Shown: piece after piece, positions 1-12,253 of the stretch
Numbering within the stretch: the first letter of the stretch is position 1
How the letters are laid out: each line of letters begins with the position of its first letter
Source of the DNA: Cyrtodaria siliqua
Lineage: Eukaryota > Mollusca > Bivalvia > Adapedonta > Hiatellidae
Length of the DNA: 64,000 nt
Assembly: GCA_037043455.1 (NCBI GenBank)
Contig: JAWPHD010005079.1
Span: 7,501-71,500, forward strand
Direction: 5' to 3'
Notes under the pieces: generated by a model
Databases searched by the model: none
Seen by the model: the letters and a program-made list of their open reading frames with translations, nothing else
Told to the model about the DNA's origin: nothing
Position numbers and translations under genes: made by a program

Positions 1-604
1 TAAATACTCCTACATTACAAAGACTACGTTTGAAAGCAATACAAAAATATCATTGAAAACAACAATAACAACTAGCCGACATGTGTGAAATTGCATCACG
101 AGGGTCTTCTGCTACAGCAATACATGCAAACTAAGAAAAGCTATCAGGGGTTGCTCAGGGGAAATAACGTATACCTCATGGCATGTTTTGCGTGCAAGAA
201 TACCATAAAGAATGGATCATTAAGTCGCTAATATCTCATTCAATATAATCTTGTTGTCAGACTCCGTTGAGCCAGATATATGTTTCATGTAAATAGCCAA
301 TCAATATTGGACATGTTTTCTTCAACGATACATATTATAGCATTGTTTCGTTTGATCCTTTAGTCGATGCAGGGCATGTTTTCCTTAAAGAGATGAGATG
401 AGATCTGAATGGAATTATATGGCATAGCTGTATTTGTTGACGAGTTATTGTAATCATAAATATGTTTTGTTATCCTCGGTATTTATCTAACATTTTGAAA
501 TAATATAAATATCACCGTAGTTATTCATTTTTGTTATCAATGGTACATATAATAAAAGTGTACTGCTATCACCGAACACGTACATGTGTGTCTATTAATG
601 CTGC
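1..604. other. AT-rich non-coding stretch
   Basis: I see no convincing coding frame, RNA gene or repeat copy here. The stretch runs up to the first copy of dispersed family A. Confidence 0.5.
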
Positions 605-925
605 AGTGTTTGTAGAGAATATAACCTTGCGGGAATATCTTTATTTACAATGTCCTGTTTTATTGGGATGACATAGGGTAAGATTGAGGTTTGGTGCACC
701 CTAGAACCTGGTTTAAACACCCCGCGGCCCTTTTTTGCCACTGACCAATCCAAGGCGGTAGCCCTATTGTCAGCCCTTTTATGTTTGTGATGTCGTGTCT
801 TGGCTTTTAATCATCTGTACAATTATTGTTTGTTTCTATGCGTGCTTTTGGATGGCTGTGGTCTTTGAATGCTGCATTTCCTGTTCGACTTTTATATCTA
901 CTTTTAGAGATTTAAACTGCTTTTG
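605..925 (+). mobile_element. Dispersed repeat family A, copy 1
   Basis: This is the first of about a dozen copies of a non-coding repeat in the window. Diagnostic blocks in order are a 'tctttatttac..tgtcctgttttattgggatgac' segment, 'tttggtgcaccctagaacc', 'ccaaggcggtagccctattgtca', and 'gaatgctgcatttcctgttcgac'. The 63-residue frame inside it (795-986) is not conserved between copies, so it is not a gene. The transposon class is unknown, because I could not define terminal inverted repeats for the family. Confidence 0.75.
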
Positions 926-1824
926 GGTTATCTTTTGTATGATTTATGCATCAAAAACTCAGTCCGAAATATTGCATAAACAATAATTAAACTGAACTTG
1001 AGGGAACCTTTAGTTCATGTGTTCGTTTATTTAAAACTGAAGCAAATGCTGATGGTTTTGGTTTGTAGTTTGATATATACGTATAATCATTTCAGATCGA
1101 TAAACTCATTTCACCTTTACGAATACATCATTAGTAACCAGAAATGTCGTGAAATTTAGTTATCAAATAACAATAACAGCAACCTCGCCGTTAGGTCATA
1201 CAATCCAATTTATTTACCATATGTATACTCGCAATCTGTTTTATTAAAATAATTTGGACACCATCTTACCATGAAGAGGTATATCCTTAGCCGAAACAAT
1301 ATTACATCGACAAGAAAATGCGTAAAAAATTCTAAACGAATTCTAAGAAAGAAAGAAAATCAATGTTGGTGGTGCAGAATATTTTTATTCCCGCGAGGTA
1401 TAATGTTGTTTTGTTAGATGCTTCCAAGACAGCTGTCCTTTTACCAAATATATATTCAAATTTATTTTTTATCAATAATATCTGGAGAAATTGCTATTTA
1501 AATGGAAGATACAACGAATTAATTCGCACCACCGCTTGACACAGACGATGTTTCTCCATAATATATCAGCATTGCACACTTTCAAGTCAAATATCCACGT
1601 TCGCCACACGCACTGTGTCTGTCTTATTTGCCCCCGAAGTAACGGCATTGGCAAAACGTCACTGGTTATTTTAAATTAAAAGTTTATGTAAGACCTCGGC
1701 CTTCCCAAGCGTCAATAAAAGACAGTCAGTATATAATAATACCTATTAACAGTAAAACAACCAACAGGCGCGATTTTACGAGACAGTCAAATCCTTAGAA
1801 AAAGTATATATAAAAATCGATCAG
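926..1824. other. Non-coding stretch, nothing recognised
   Basis: The stretch is AT-rich. Overlapping short frames near 1472-1679 on both strands have no domain or codon signal. Confidence 0.4.
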
Positions 1825-2565
1825 GAAAAGTAGCATTCAAGGACGATAGTCAGCCATAAACGAGTCAAATGCTTAGGACGTAAGCAAGAGTTCTATAACC
1901 ACATCGAATATCATAAAACAGAAGTCGACGACAAAGCAGTGTCTATAGAATGCAATGCAGAGAACGACACACGGGAAGTGTTGTACTCGCATACTATCAA
2001 AAGAAAAGGTGTCTACTGGAGTAGTGGTAGTTGAATGTAGAGTTGTCTACTGGGAGTGGCGGTTTAGGTTATGACTATGTGATGCGAGTGTGGTTTATGA
2101 AAGCAAAGTTTGTAATTGGATTGAGCGGTTTCTACTTGCAGTCTCGTGGTGAATGTAGACGTGTCTTTAAGTATTACAGTGGCTGAATATAGAGGTGACT
2201 GCAGAGAATAAAAAACAAACAACAATTACAAGAAAGAATGTGGCACCACAAACATGAAAGGGTTGCCATTGGAGGAACCGCCTTGGAAAGCTCAGTGGAC
2301 AAAAAGCCGCTTTAAACCAGGTTCTAGGGTACACTAAACATCACTCTTACCCTACTGTAATCCCAATAAAATGGAACAGTGTACATAAAGAAATTCCAAC
2401 CAGGCTATATCCTCTAACAAACGATGATCATGTATATATGAATGAAAACAACATATGTCTCGAAAACCACATAGCAAATACTCAGTGATTTGGCAAAAGC
2501 CAGAAAAACAAGAGAACAAACGGTTAAGAGCACGACAAGAACAGATTGAAGACAAACATCAAATG
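1825..2565 (-). mobile_element. Family A copy 2, split by about 320 bp of other sequence
   Basis: Read on the minus strand, the body of family A lies at about 2196-2565. The family's other end ('agtagcattcaaggacgatagtcagcca' on plus) lies at 1828-1856. Between them (about 1871-2195) is unrelated sequence with short internal near-repeats ('gtctactgg.agt'). This looks like an insertion into an older family A copy. Confidence 0.55.
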
Positions 2566-3647
2566 TTACCACCCCTTACAGGATTAATGTAGATGTTATC
2601 ATAGGGTACACCGTATGTCGGGTCATCATCGCACAATCAAAGAGGAAAGCATGTTGGAGAACTGTAAATGAGTCTACCACTAAACATGCAGTGCGTTGCG
2701 TTTTGACTGCATAACCTCTGCTCCGAACTGAGAAAGTTCACCGATTATTTTCTCGTTTAGGCCGAATCCATTTGTTAGAAACTGGGACCATACCATGCAG
2801 GCCATGGAATTGTTTGACAATACCAAATTGAAGATTCCATGTTCACCACCACATGAATACCATCTTCGTGATGGCTCTAAATTTCGTACTTTTTCACATT
2901 TTTAAATATTGAGTTCTGCTCAACCCGGGGCTAGAGGGCCTGAACATTTGCAAGCTGTTTTCACTACCGATATGATTAGTTTCAATCAAACCGAGACGAG
3001 ACTGCAATATTTCTTGTATAATCGTGTTCGGCGATTTCCAAATTTCTTCTTTCATACACATTTCTTTTCTTCAAAAGTTAGTCTTTCATACTATTTTATC
3101 AAATGTTAGTGTATATCTCTTGTTTCCAAACAATATAGCGAACTAATTATTGTGTGTCCGTGCATCGGCAGTGAATGCATACGAAGCAAGCTAATTAGTC
3201 CAGTAAATTAGTTTAGCTATTTCAAAAAAGCAAAAACGTGATATTTTTCTTTTAAACTATTTACATTCCCTGTTGTTCGCCAACACCGACCAATTATATC
3301 ATCACGATCTAAGTGTTCATATCTGCTATTCTCAGTCATTTATCTGTGAGAGGAGCATTTTAATCGTGTAAATGCTTTTCTAATGATATCTCTACACTAA
3401 CATACATAATATTATGTTTTTCAATGCAAATGCCCTCATTTTCGTGAAGGCAAAAAGGCTTACCAAACGAACTTCTTCTGCTTATATTATTTATATTGTA
3501 GCCTTCAATGAGCTTAAATGGTAAGGATTTTAAAGTTGTTAATGACCACATGTCGATCACACTTAATCATATATTTGTTATATTTATATTTACATGACTG
3601 GAGCATCTGAATCGTTTGCAGATGGTTTCTTAAATAAATATTAACTG
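2566..3647. other. Non-coding stretch
   Basis: I recognise nothing coding. A block of about 25 bp around 3461 ('ttaccaaacgaac' then 'ttctgctt') recurs in similar form near 5003. It is the only internal similarity I noticed. Confidence 0.4.
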
Positions 3648-3690
3648 TACTACTACTACTACTTCTACTACTACTACTATTACTACTACA

Positions 3691-3724
<34 letters not shown>

Positions 3725-3824
3725 TACTGCTACTACTACTACTTCTACTACTACTACTATTACTACTACAACTACTACTACTACTACTATACTGCTACTA
3801 CTACTACTTCTACTACTACTACTT

Positions 3825-3873
<49 letters not shown>

Positions 3874-3892
3874 TACTACTACTACTATACTG

Positions 3893-3928
<36 letters not shown>

Positions 3929-4189
3929 TTACTACTACTACTACTACTACTACTACTATACTGCTACTACTACTACTTCTACTACTACTATACTGCTACT
4001 ACTACTACTACTACTATTACTACTACAACTACTACTTCTACTACTACTACTACTATACTGCTACTACTACTACTACTACTACTACTACTATTACTACTAC
4101 TACTACTACTACTACTACTATACTGCTACTACTACTACTTCTACTACTACTATACTGCTACTACTACTACTACTACTATTACTACTACA

Positions 4190-4229
<40 letters not shown>

Positions 4230-4279
4230 TACTGCTACTACTACTACTTCTACTACTACTATTACTACTACAACTACTG

Positions 4280-4312
<33 letters not shown>

Positions 4313-4362
4313 TACTGCTACTACTACTACTTCTACTACTACTATTACTACTACAACTACTG

Positions 4363-4396
<34 letters not shown>

Positions 4397-4480
4397 TACT
4401 ACTACTTCTATTACTACTATTACTACTACAACTACTACTACTACTACTACTACTACTATACTGCTACTACTACTATACTG

Positions 4481-4516
<36 letters not shown>
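3648..4516. repeat. Long imperfect TAC/GTA trinucleotide microsatellite
   Basis: About 869 bp of (TAC)n. It is interrupted by a recurring set of variants (TATACTGC, TTC, ATT, CAA) that come back in the same order several times. The array therefore has a higher-order period on top of the 3-bp unit, as expected from unequal crossing-over or block slippage rather than pure single-unit slippage. Confidence 0.95.
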
Positions 4517-4517
4517 T

Positions 4518-6588
4518 CTGACAATCTTTGTCAAAATATACATAATATGACGTCGATTCTTTAACGAAGGAAAAATACATGGACATATGTGTAATCCTTA
4601 AAAATTCGGACCGATTTTATAGATCTCACTACACAGTTAGTTCCCTTGAAACCAACGGTAAGGTAATTCTTACGCCTTAAAAAGTAGTTTTATGGGTGTT
4701 AAAGAAGAGTAGGAATTCTGGTCCAAACTCTGACGTTAAAGCCCAAAATAGTGCATTGGAGGACAACACTCAAATAAAAAAAAAAAACTTGGCAACGTAC
4801 CAGATTTTGTACAGTTTTGTGGGGAAATGACTTGGTTACATAAAAAGTAACTTTCAGCTTGGAAACTTCCTGTTCGGAATGGCCCTGTAAACTTTATTAA
4901 TATAGGCTGGCATAGTAAAAATGCACTGTGTAGTGAGACCTATAACGGCGAGAGTATTCATTTCAATATAAGTATATCCGAATTGGCGAGGCGGCAACCA
5001 CGCTTACCAAACGAACGTATTCTGCTTCTATCCTTTCTATCATTCAATAGCACAGCTTGAATAGTAATTTCAAATAATCCGAAACATGTACAATTGACCC
5101 GAATGAAGAATAACATCTCGGCGAACCTATATTTGAAGAACATTACTTTAGTTATACGAATGTATTTTGAAGAATGTTTTACAAATCCACGAATTTATTT
5201 TGGAGAATGTGTGTACGTAATGTTCAGGAATGTGTTTTGCAGAATCTCTGTACGTAACTTAAATGCAAAGAAAAAACATTGTAACCACCTGCTATCTTTT
5301 GGAGATATAGCTAGCCTAAATCATATTTCATATTTTGCACCAATGGAATTGAGCGCAGTATTTAGCCCTTGACAATCCGGAAGTGATATACGAGTGTAGA
5401 ACATATATCTAAATGCAGTTTTATTATCCTAGAATATTCGTACTCCAACCTTTCAGGGTTACAGTAATGATAGTAATGATAATATTTTATCAAGACGTTT
5501 AATACTTCTTACGTGGATGCTTGTGCACGCAACGACAACTAAGGAGTAACTACAATAGTCTCACTTCTGTTTGCAGGAATGTAATATGCCACCGCGTTTG
5601 AATGCTGCTTTTGTTTAATTCGTTTTAAGATTTAGAATAGTACCTAATGTTTCAAAAACATCATCTATACAATATAGCTGAACTGACAGTTTATGGCAGT
5701 CTCAGTAACGTTAGTAACACATCGAATATGCAAAGTAGTATCTAAACAAGCAATGTTCTGTGGTTGCGTGTTAGAAGGATATATAGACAGAATAAATTCC
5801 CGATAAATTTAGTAATGGAAGGCTGTTGTGAAATTCCACGGAACATCACTTAATGTACCAAAAAAATAAATAAAAAAAGATTATTCCAGGGGTTTAAGGA
5901 AATAAATGGCATCCATAGCGACGCCAAAGCACAAAGTAGACAGAACAAAGCAAATCATGGTGTCAACACTGAACTAGTTTATACTGGCATTGAGGGCATT
6001 GAGTTAAGATGGACATTTGTTTATATCGTGCTCTCCTCTTTAAATTAATACAAGCCCGTTTTATCCATCCCACTTTTAAACTGTTCTGTTCATAACAATT
6101 TTACCTTTAATCTCACTAATATGCATAGACAGACACAATCATCATGATCATCGTAAGGGGGATGAGGAATTATTTAAAGATAGAAAGAAAAAGAGGATCT
6201 TACATGAGTGCCTGTTTAATAATGAATTTATTAAACGAGTTGGATACAAACAATTTTATCCAACGAGTTTAACACATTCAATACTATATAGGCATAAATG
6301 TGACATTCTATTTATCACTTAACTTCAAGAAAGCCTTATAAGCAACATTTAGTATTGTAACTGCCTATATAGAGCATTGTCGTTTGATGACGTTGTATGT
6401 TTGTATGATGACTCCTATGTTGACTAGGTCTATCGAACAACGAACAACGGAACTACCTCGTTGATTTTCGTAATCCGGTATTTGAACAGGTTAGGGAAAT
6501 AAACCAAGCATTCCGATGCACACCGTGTTTAACGGAAAAGCTCGACCGATGATTCTGTCTTCCTTTGCATGTTTATTTCACTAATGTA
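4518..6588. other. Non-coding stretch of about 2 kb
   Basis: I found no domain-bearing frame, tRNA or clear repeat copy. The 92-residue frame at 5094-5372 (+) has no recognisable motif or splice context, and I do not call it a gene. Confidence 0.4.
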
Positions 6589-6690
6589 ATATGATAAATA
6601 TATCATGGTTTTATTACACTCCCACACCGCAATACATAAGATAAAGATATGTATACAGGATATAGCATATGTCAAACACCACATTGCAAA
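6589..6690 (+). repeat. Inverted 102-bp copy of the LINE 3' segment
   Basis: This block is, as far as I can see, a perfect reverse complement of 7107-7208, which lies inside the degenerate LINE ORF. The two arms are separated by about 416 bp. Identity is much higher than expected from the age of the surrounding frameshifted LINE, so the duplication must be recent or the arms are homogenised by gene conversion. Confidence 0.85.
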
Positions 6691-6957
6691 TTAATCAATA
6701 GTCTTACTCCGGAATAGGGTATGAAAGGAGAATAGGCCTCGAACGGTTTTAGCCGGTCAGATGATGTAGGTACAAACGACTTGTACTGTTACTTTCTATC
6801 TATACATTTTGCCACATGCCCTCACGGGCATAATCGGACAGCTGCGCGTCGTGTCTTGTTAGTAGACAAGAAAAGTTAAAAAGAAGAGTGTTGAGAGGAA
6901 AACAGTTAAAGGTGTTAAAAACAGCATAAAAAGACAAAAGCAGGTTAAAAACAATCA

Positions 6958-8400
6958 TGTGCGCTTAAGGGCTGACGTGGTGGATGCGGGTGACAGCCAA
7001 CTTGAACGAGTCAAGATCTTTCTGCAGCACTACATCAGTTGGGAGTGAATTCCACTGCACAACAGTTAGAGGAAGTAATGAGTATTTATAGTAGTCAACT
7101 CCTGCGTTTGCAATGTGGTGTTTGACATATGCTATATCCTGTATACATATCTTTATCTTATGTATTGCGGTGTGGGAGTGTAATAAAACCATGATATATT
7201 TATCATATGTCTAAAAGTCATGGCGTGAAAATACCTCGAAACCCTATGGTTGGGTTCGAAGAGTTGTGGAATAGGGACAGCTACCATATCATTCACTATT
7301 TTATAGAAAAGGCAAAGGCGCGCATCTGCTCGACGTTGCTCTAACAGCCTCCATCCCAGCCTCTCCAAAATACAAGGGTAGCTTGAGTAGTCCACCTTGC
7401 TGTTCGGCCTTCAAGTTTATCGTTGTTGGACTTCATGTTGGGGTCCCAAATGCTGCTGGCTTACTCTAGGGTGGGCGGACAAGGGTATTGTATGCACATT
7501 CCTTAAGTTTGAGAGAATTAACCTTTATATTATGTTTAATAACGCCAAGCGTTTGATTAGCCTTACAATCTACCCTTTTGATGTGAGTGTTCCAGGATAG
7601 GTTGCTTGTGATGTCAACACCAAGGTAACGAGCTCTCTCAGTTGTCTTAAGCGTCTGTCCGTGAAGTATATAGTTTGTGAGAAGTGGGTGTTTTGACCTT
7701 TTGATTTTAATTACTTCACATTAAGACGCATTAAATTCCATGTCCCACTTAGTCTCCCACCTCTGAAGTGTGTCTAAGTCTGTCTGGAGTATATTTTCGT
7801 CGGTTTGTTGGTCGTCAATAGTCAGGTAAACTGCTATGTCATCAACAAACAACCATACTTGTGAGGTGATAATTTCAGGCAGATCGTTAATATACACATA
7901 AACAATATCGGGCCTAGGACAGCACCTTGAGGAACATCGAATGTACTGGTATACAGTCTGATTTCTCGCCTTCGAGTACTACTGTCCGCGTCCTGTCACT
8001 GAGAAATGCCCGTATCCAGTTTAGGGTCTCACCTGTAACACCATAAGTGCTGAGCTTGTATAGCAGTTTATCATGGTTGGCTTTGTCAAAGGCCTTGCTA
8101 AGATCAAGGAGGATAAAATCAGTCTTACTTGACTGCATGTTTTTGCCAGGCATCAATCAACATGGCTAATTGAGTCTCACTTGACCTCTATTCTCTGTAC
8201 CCGTGCTGAGGTCATGCAGTATGTTGGTCGAGTTCAAGTGCTTCGCTAAGTTGGAGGCTACTATGTGTTCGAGTACTTTGCGCAGAATGCAGGTCAGCGA
8301 GATGGGGCGGTAAGTTGCTGCCATGGTCCGATCTCCCTTATTTTTGTAAAGAGGTGAAACATTAGCACTACATGGAAATCTCATTCAGGCCGATTTCGGA
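6958..8400 (-). pseudogene. Degenerate LINE reverse transcriptase (jockey/CR1-like non-LTR element), 5'-truncated
   Basis: Reading minus from 8384, successive frames carry the conserved order of a non-LTR reverse transcriptase. First is PLYKNKGDRTMAATYRPISL with a following KVLEHIVASNL (8384-8166). Then comes DFILLDLSKAFDKANHDKLL with WIRAFLSDRTRTV (8156-7914). In a new frame come DVPQGAVLGPILF (about 7907-7937) and the catalytic FVDD box (about 7833-7852). After that are the thumb-type segments ARYLGVDITSNLSWNTHI and ANQTLGVIKH, and finally YKIVNDMVAVPIPQLFEPNHR and a C-terminal stop near 6965. At least two frameshifts and an in-frame stop break it. The part upstream of palm motif 1, including any endonuclease, is missing, as is typical of 5' truncation. 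It is a dead copy; the clade assignment is an inference from motif flavour. Confidence 0.9.
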
Positions 8401-8553
8401 TATTATGTTTTGGAAGCCTACCGCATTTGTGTTCACCAGTTTCATTTTACCTTTGTTAAAAAACACTTAAATATGTAATTACATGTTATCGAAAAGAAGG
8501 TATCTGACAGTGGATTGCATAAACAGAGTTACGTAAATATATCATGAACACAC

Positions 8554-8555
<2 letters not shown>

Positions 8556-8591
<36 letters not shown>
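8556..8591. repeat. (TA)n microsatellite
   Basis: About 18 uninterrupted TA units between the LINE remnant and MITE C1. Confidence 0.95.
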
Positions 8592-8593
<2 letters not shown>

Positions 8594-8816
8594 TGAACCA
8601 AACAGCTAACGCACCAGCAGACAATAACTATGTTATTATTAACATTTTACGATATAGCAATTACAATTATAACTATTTATTCTAAATGCCATGCAACTGT
8701 TTTGAGATTAATTGTAATCCTTGTTTATCTTTTGACTTAACATGTAATTACTGAGAAATATTTGTCCTTTCTATAGTATCTAGGAGTGAGTGCGAAACTA
8801 GTTGGCTATATATATA

Positions 8817-9272
8817 CTGAAAGGAAAAAGAAACGCGACACGGGAATTTCCGCTATATATTGAAAGTACAATATGCTGCTGTTAATCGAATGGTACATGG
8901 CTAAGTAAGGTCTTTCCTTTCGGAAAAAAGACTAAAACAACACATAATACAGCAAATAGTATTCCTGCAAAGTTTCATTATTGATAGAGTACGCGTTTGG
9001 CGCACACTTAGGATGAAACATTTTGCAAACTCTTTACGCTAAATACAGTACTGAACTGGCTCAATTTTTCAAAGAGGAACTTCAACATTTATGAATATCT
9101 TGTTACAACGTGGACTGTGATTAAAACGTCTACGACCCTTTCTCTAACTAACTGCAATGTTTCTTTGTTTACCAAACATCTTGGGATTTCCTTGGAATAT
9201 ATATGGAATTAAGTGAGCGGTATATACAATATATAGCGGAAATTCCCGTGTCGTGTTTCTTTTTTCTTTCAG
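8817..9272. mobile_element. MITE family C, copy 1 (complete)
   Basis: The terminal inverted repeat begins CTGAAAGGAAAAAGAAACGC and continues 'gacacgggaatttccgctatatatt'. The right end is its complement, ending in CTTTCAG. The element is about 456 bp with no coding capacity. A TA-rich flank suggests TA target preference, as for Tc1/mariner-derived MITEs, but a TA duplication is clean only in copy 2. Confidence 0.85.
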
Positions 9273-9349
9273 TTTAAAAATAAAGAGGAAGATGCAAATG
9301 GTTCGCGTTCAGCTCGCGTTCAGATGTTTGTTGTGGTGCGTTTAAAAAC

Positions 9350-9529
9350 ATATTTGACTGAAAAAAGCGATAACCTGTTTAAAATTACCTATTAAATGCT
9401 TAATTTTACAATATGCAAACCTTTTAAGACGAAATTAAGGTTTTATTTCATACCCCAGCCAACCCCGTTTTCGCTTATTGAAGAAGGGGTTGGATGGGAT
9501 ATGAAAGTTAATACTCGGACCACGTAATG
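9350..9529 (+). mobile_element. MITE family D, copy 1 (left end missing)
   Basis: It shares 'tttactgaaaaaa..gataacctgtttaaaattgcctat' with 23170 and 44400, then an internal palindrome around 'cataccccagccaaccccg'. It ends in the terminal repeat GGACCACGTAATG at 9517-9529. The left terminus seen in copy 2 is absent. Confidence 0.7.
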
Positions 9530-9579
9530 AACAATAATTACAATGGTAAAATGAAGCAAGGTATTTGGCGCCACAACTA

Positions 9580-9850
9580 GGTTGTTGACAAAAGGGCTAC
9601 CGCCTTGGAACGGTCAGTGGTAAAAAGGCAGCTGGGAGGTTTAACCTAGGTTCTACTGTCATCCAATAAAATGTAGTAAAATTAAATAAATTACGCCAGT
9701 TTATATTCTCTAGCAAACAAGGCAGCATTAATGGGCAATATAAGTATAACCCATAGATGATCATATATATATGAATGTAAAAAAAGAACAATCTAGAAAG
9801 TCACAATTCAAGTTTTCAATGACTTGGCAAAGTTCAGAGCAACAAGCTTT
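9580..9850 (-). mobile_element. Dispersed repeat family A, copy 3
   Basis: On the minus strand it shows the 'tgccttgttt..agagaatata' segment, a shortened middle, and the 'ccaaggcggtagccctttgtcaac' block. The middle has lost the 'tttggtgcaccct' part. Confidence 0.65.
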
Positions 9851-9939
9851 GGTTGGTGTTTTACAAAACAAACTTGTTTGTTAAGCTTTTGTATGTTTTT
9901 TCGTGGCAAAACACGTTTTGATTTACTTTTAGCGCTATT

Positions 9940-10090
9940 GTACACATTTGTGTTAGTGAGGAAGTGTCGATTCTTACGGATGTCGGGAGGTGTACAGTAC
10001 TGGTTCTACCCAGGGTGGGTGTTCTGTCTCCACACAACAAATCGACCGTCATATATAACCTACCATGTGCAATACAAATTTGCGTCACAA
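9940..10090 (+). mobile_element. SINE 3' body fragment
   Basis: The block 'aagtgtcgattcttacggatg.cgggaggtgtacagtactggttctacc' followed by 'aatcgaccgtc.tatataacct' matches the body of the SINE at 26865-27070. The tRNA-like head is absent here, so this is a 5'-truncated copy. Confidence 0.7.
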
Positions 10091-10312
10091 AAGTAAAAGG
10101 TCAATGTAACTGTTCACTACTTTACCATGTGGATTTATGAAAATCCACAACTTAAGATAGCATAAATATATCACTTTAATGTAACGTTTAAAATATCACA
10201 AGCATAAAAGGGTTGAAAACAAGGGTAACGGATTAAAATGGTGTGGCCTTTTAAAGGGCCACTTTGGGTTTAAAGGCAGTGTTTCATAGAAGTCTGTCCA
10301 TGTGTACATATA

Positions 10313-10793
10313 CTGAAAGGAAAAAGAAACGCAGGGTGCGTATTTCCGCTATATATTGCATATACTGCACACTTAATTCCATATATATTCCAAGGAAATC
10401 CCAAGATGTTTTGTAAAAAAAAATAGTGCAGTTAGTTAGAGAAAGGACACAACTGTGATGTTGTAGACGTTTTAATCACAGTACACGTTGTAACAAGAAA
10501 TTCATAATAAATGCTGAAGTTCCTCTTTGAAAAATTGAGCCAGTTCAGTACTGTATTTAATGTTAAGTGATTGCAACATTTAAAGCCCAAGTTTGCTCAC
10601 CTGCTTGAGCCAAATGCGCATTCTGACGATAATGAAACTTTAAAGGGGTAACCATTGGTGTGTTCAGTGCTGTTTAAACCTTCTTTCTAAAAGGACAGGC
10701 CTAATGTCGCCCTGTACCATTCGATTAGCAGTAGCATATTAAACATACAATATATAGAGGAAATACGCACCCTGAGTTTCCTTTTCCTTTCAG
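10313..10793. mobile_element. MITE family C, copy 2 (complete)
   Basis: It has the same termini (CTGAAAGGAAAAAGAAACGC ... CCTTTCAG) and an interior inverted relative to copy 1. TA dinucleotides sit directly outside both ends, consistent with a TA target-site duplication. Inside the TIR it carries 'agggtgcgtatttccgc' where copy 1 has 'gacacgggaatttccgc', and the same change is present in both arms. Confidence 0.85.
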
Positions 10794-11240
10794 TATATAT
10801 GCGCAAGAGCTGGATTATATCACATTAAGAGAATCATCATCTAGAAAAAACGATGACGATGATACTAGGATGATTCTAGACGATGATACTAGATGAACAT
10901 GTTAGGAGCCTGAGAAATATCCATAAATTACATGCGTTTTATGGGGGAAATAGACATATAACCAACTTCGTTACAACTATTCATGATACTAACTTTCGAT
11001 TGATTATGGAAAGTAGGGTTTCTCTTACATTCAGCTAAAAATATTATCTTGCCTTGTATTTGAATAGATCGACAATTCAGATTCGTAGAACTTTACGACT
11101 TCCCGGGGATTGGTATTTGATACGTGTATATGCTATTGCCTTGTTTGATATTGTAAAGTGTGGATGTTTGTAAAGATTGAATGGCGTCGGCAATTGTTTT
11201 AAAATTGTATATAAATTGAATTATTTGTATGCTGTACGCG

Positions 11241-11351
11241 ATTAATGTACTTGTCCTAATGAGATTAGATATGTTCTATTAATGTACCTGTCCTAATGAG
11301 ATAAGATATGTTCTATTAATGTACCTGTCCTAATGAGATTAGATATGTTCT
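11241..11351. repeat. 37-bp tandem repeat, 3 units
   Basis: Three head-to-tail units of 'attaatgtacctgtccta...gatatgttct' begin at 11241, 11278 and 11315, with one or two substitutions between units. Confidence 0.95.
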
Positions 11352-11644
11352 ATGGAAATCTTACCTCGTATGAACAATATAACAATATCAATAATCATAG
11401 TTACTGCTGCTTTCTTCGCAAGTTTGTTCTCTGCTTCCGTATTTATTTACACGTGGGGATGGAATCTCACCGACTTTCAAAAGGAAGTGGACACACAAAA
11501 GACAAATTTAGCTAAATGACAAACTATGAATACAAATATTTAAACATTATAAATGAAAAATACCATACCTGATTCACACAGATGCCAATGTTGCCCTCTA
11601 TTCAACCGTCTTGATACGATTTATGTGAGAGCTGGTTATATAGA

Positions 11645-11765
11645 GAATATTATGTCAGTGCCTTTTACTATCAAGTTTATTAGGCGAGGCTTAGAAAACG
11701 AGCCATTCTTCGTTTACGTGCCGAGCCTAATAAACTTGATAGTAAAAGGCTCTGACATAATATTC
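11645..11765. mobile_element. 121-bp hairpin element
   Basis: Arms of 46 bp (11645-11690 and 11720-11765) are near-perfect complements, with about three mismatches around a 29-bp loop. The arms start gaatattatgtcag and contain 'actatcaagtttattaggc'. The size and structure suit a foldback MITE. A smaller palindrome sharing 'gcctaataaa' follows at 11970-12013. Confidence 0.8.
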
Positions 11766-11969
11766 TATTGATCATGTAGATTATCCACACATTTTCTGTA
11801 TGAATTACTATTATTACCTATTTCTTCAGAATGTTACGCTTATCGAGGAAGCCGCCATGTTGTTTCTTGTTTGTTTTATGACGTCAGGCAACGTTTCGTG
11901 CATGACGTCAGATAACGTTACGTACAATAAACGCCGAGGGATTCCGCATCGATGTGCTCTATTGTTCAG

Positions 11970-12013
11970 TGCCTAATAAAGCAAAATGTATTAGATTACT
12001 CCTTTATTAGGCA
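11970..12013. repeat. Short palindrome
   Basis: 'tgcctaataaag' and 'ctttattaggca' are exact complements around a 20-bp loop. The arm core resembles the inner arm of the hairpin at 11645-11765. Confidence 0.8.
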
Positions 12014-12143
12014 GAAAAGCGCATATCTGCATTGGTGTAAATGGAGGACGAGTCTCGCATGTTCATTCATGTTCGGCACCATATAACTTTGCATGTGTTG
12101 GTGCGCCTTAAAATCCAATTAGATTCAATTCAATTCAATTCCT

Positions 12144-12253
12144 CTACGGTCAACCCCTTTTCGCCACTGACCGTTCTAATGCTGTACCCCTACGGTCGCC
12201 CCTTTTCGGCACTGACCGTTCTAAGGCTGTACCCCTACGGTCGCCCCTTTTGT
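12144..12253. repeat. About 46-bp tandem repeat derived from family A
   Basis: Two full units and one partial unit of 'ctacggtc.ccccttttcg.cactgaccgttctaa.gctgtacc' begin at 12144, 12190 and 12235. The unit resembles the 'ttgccactgaccgttccaaggcggtagccct' core of family A, so the array probably grew from a family A fragment. Confidence 0.8.
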
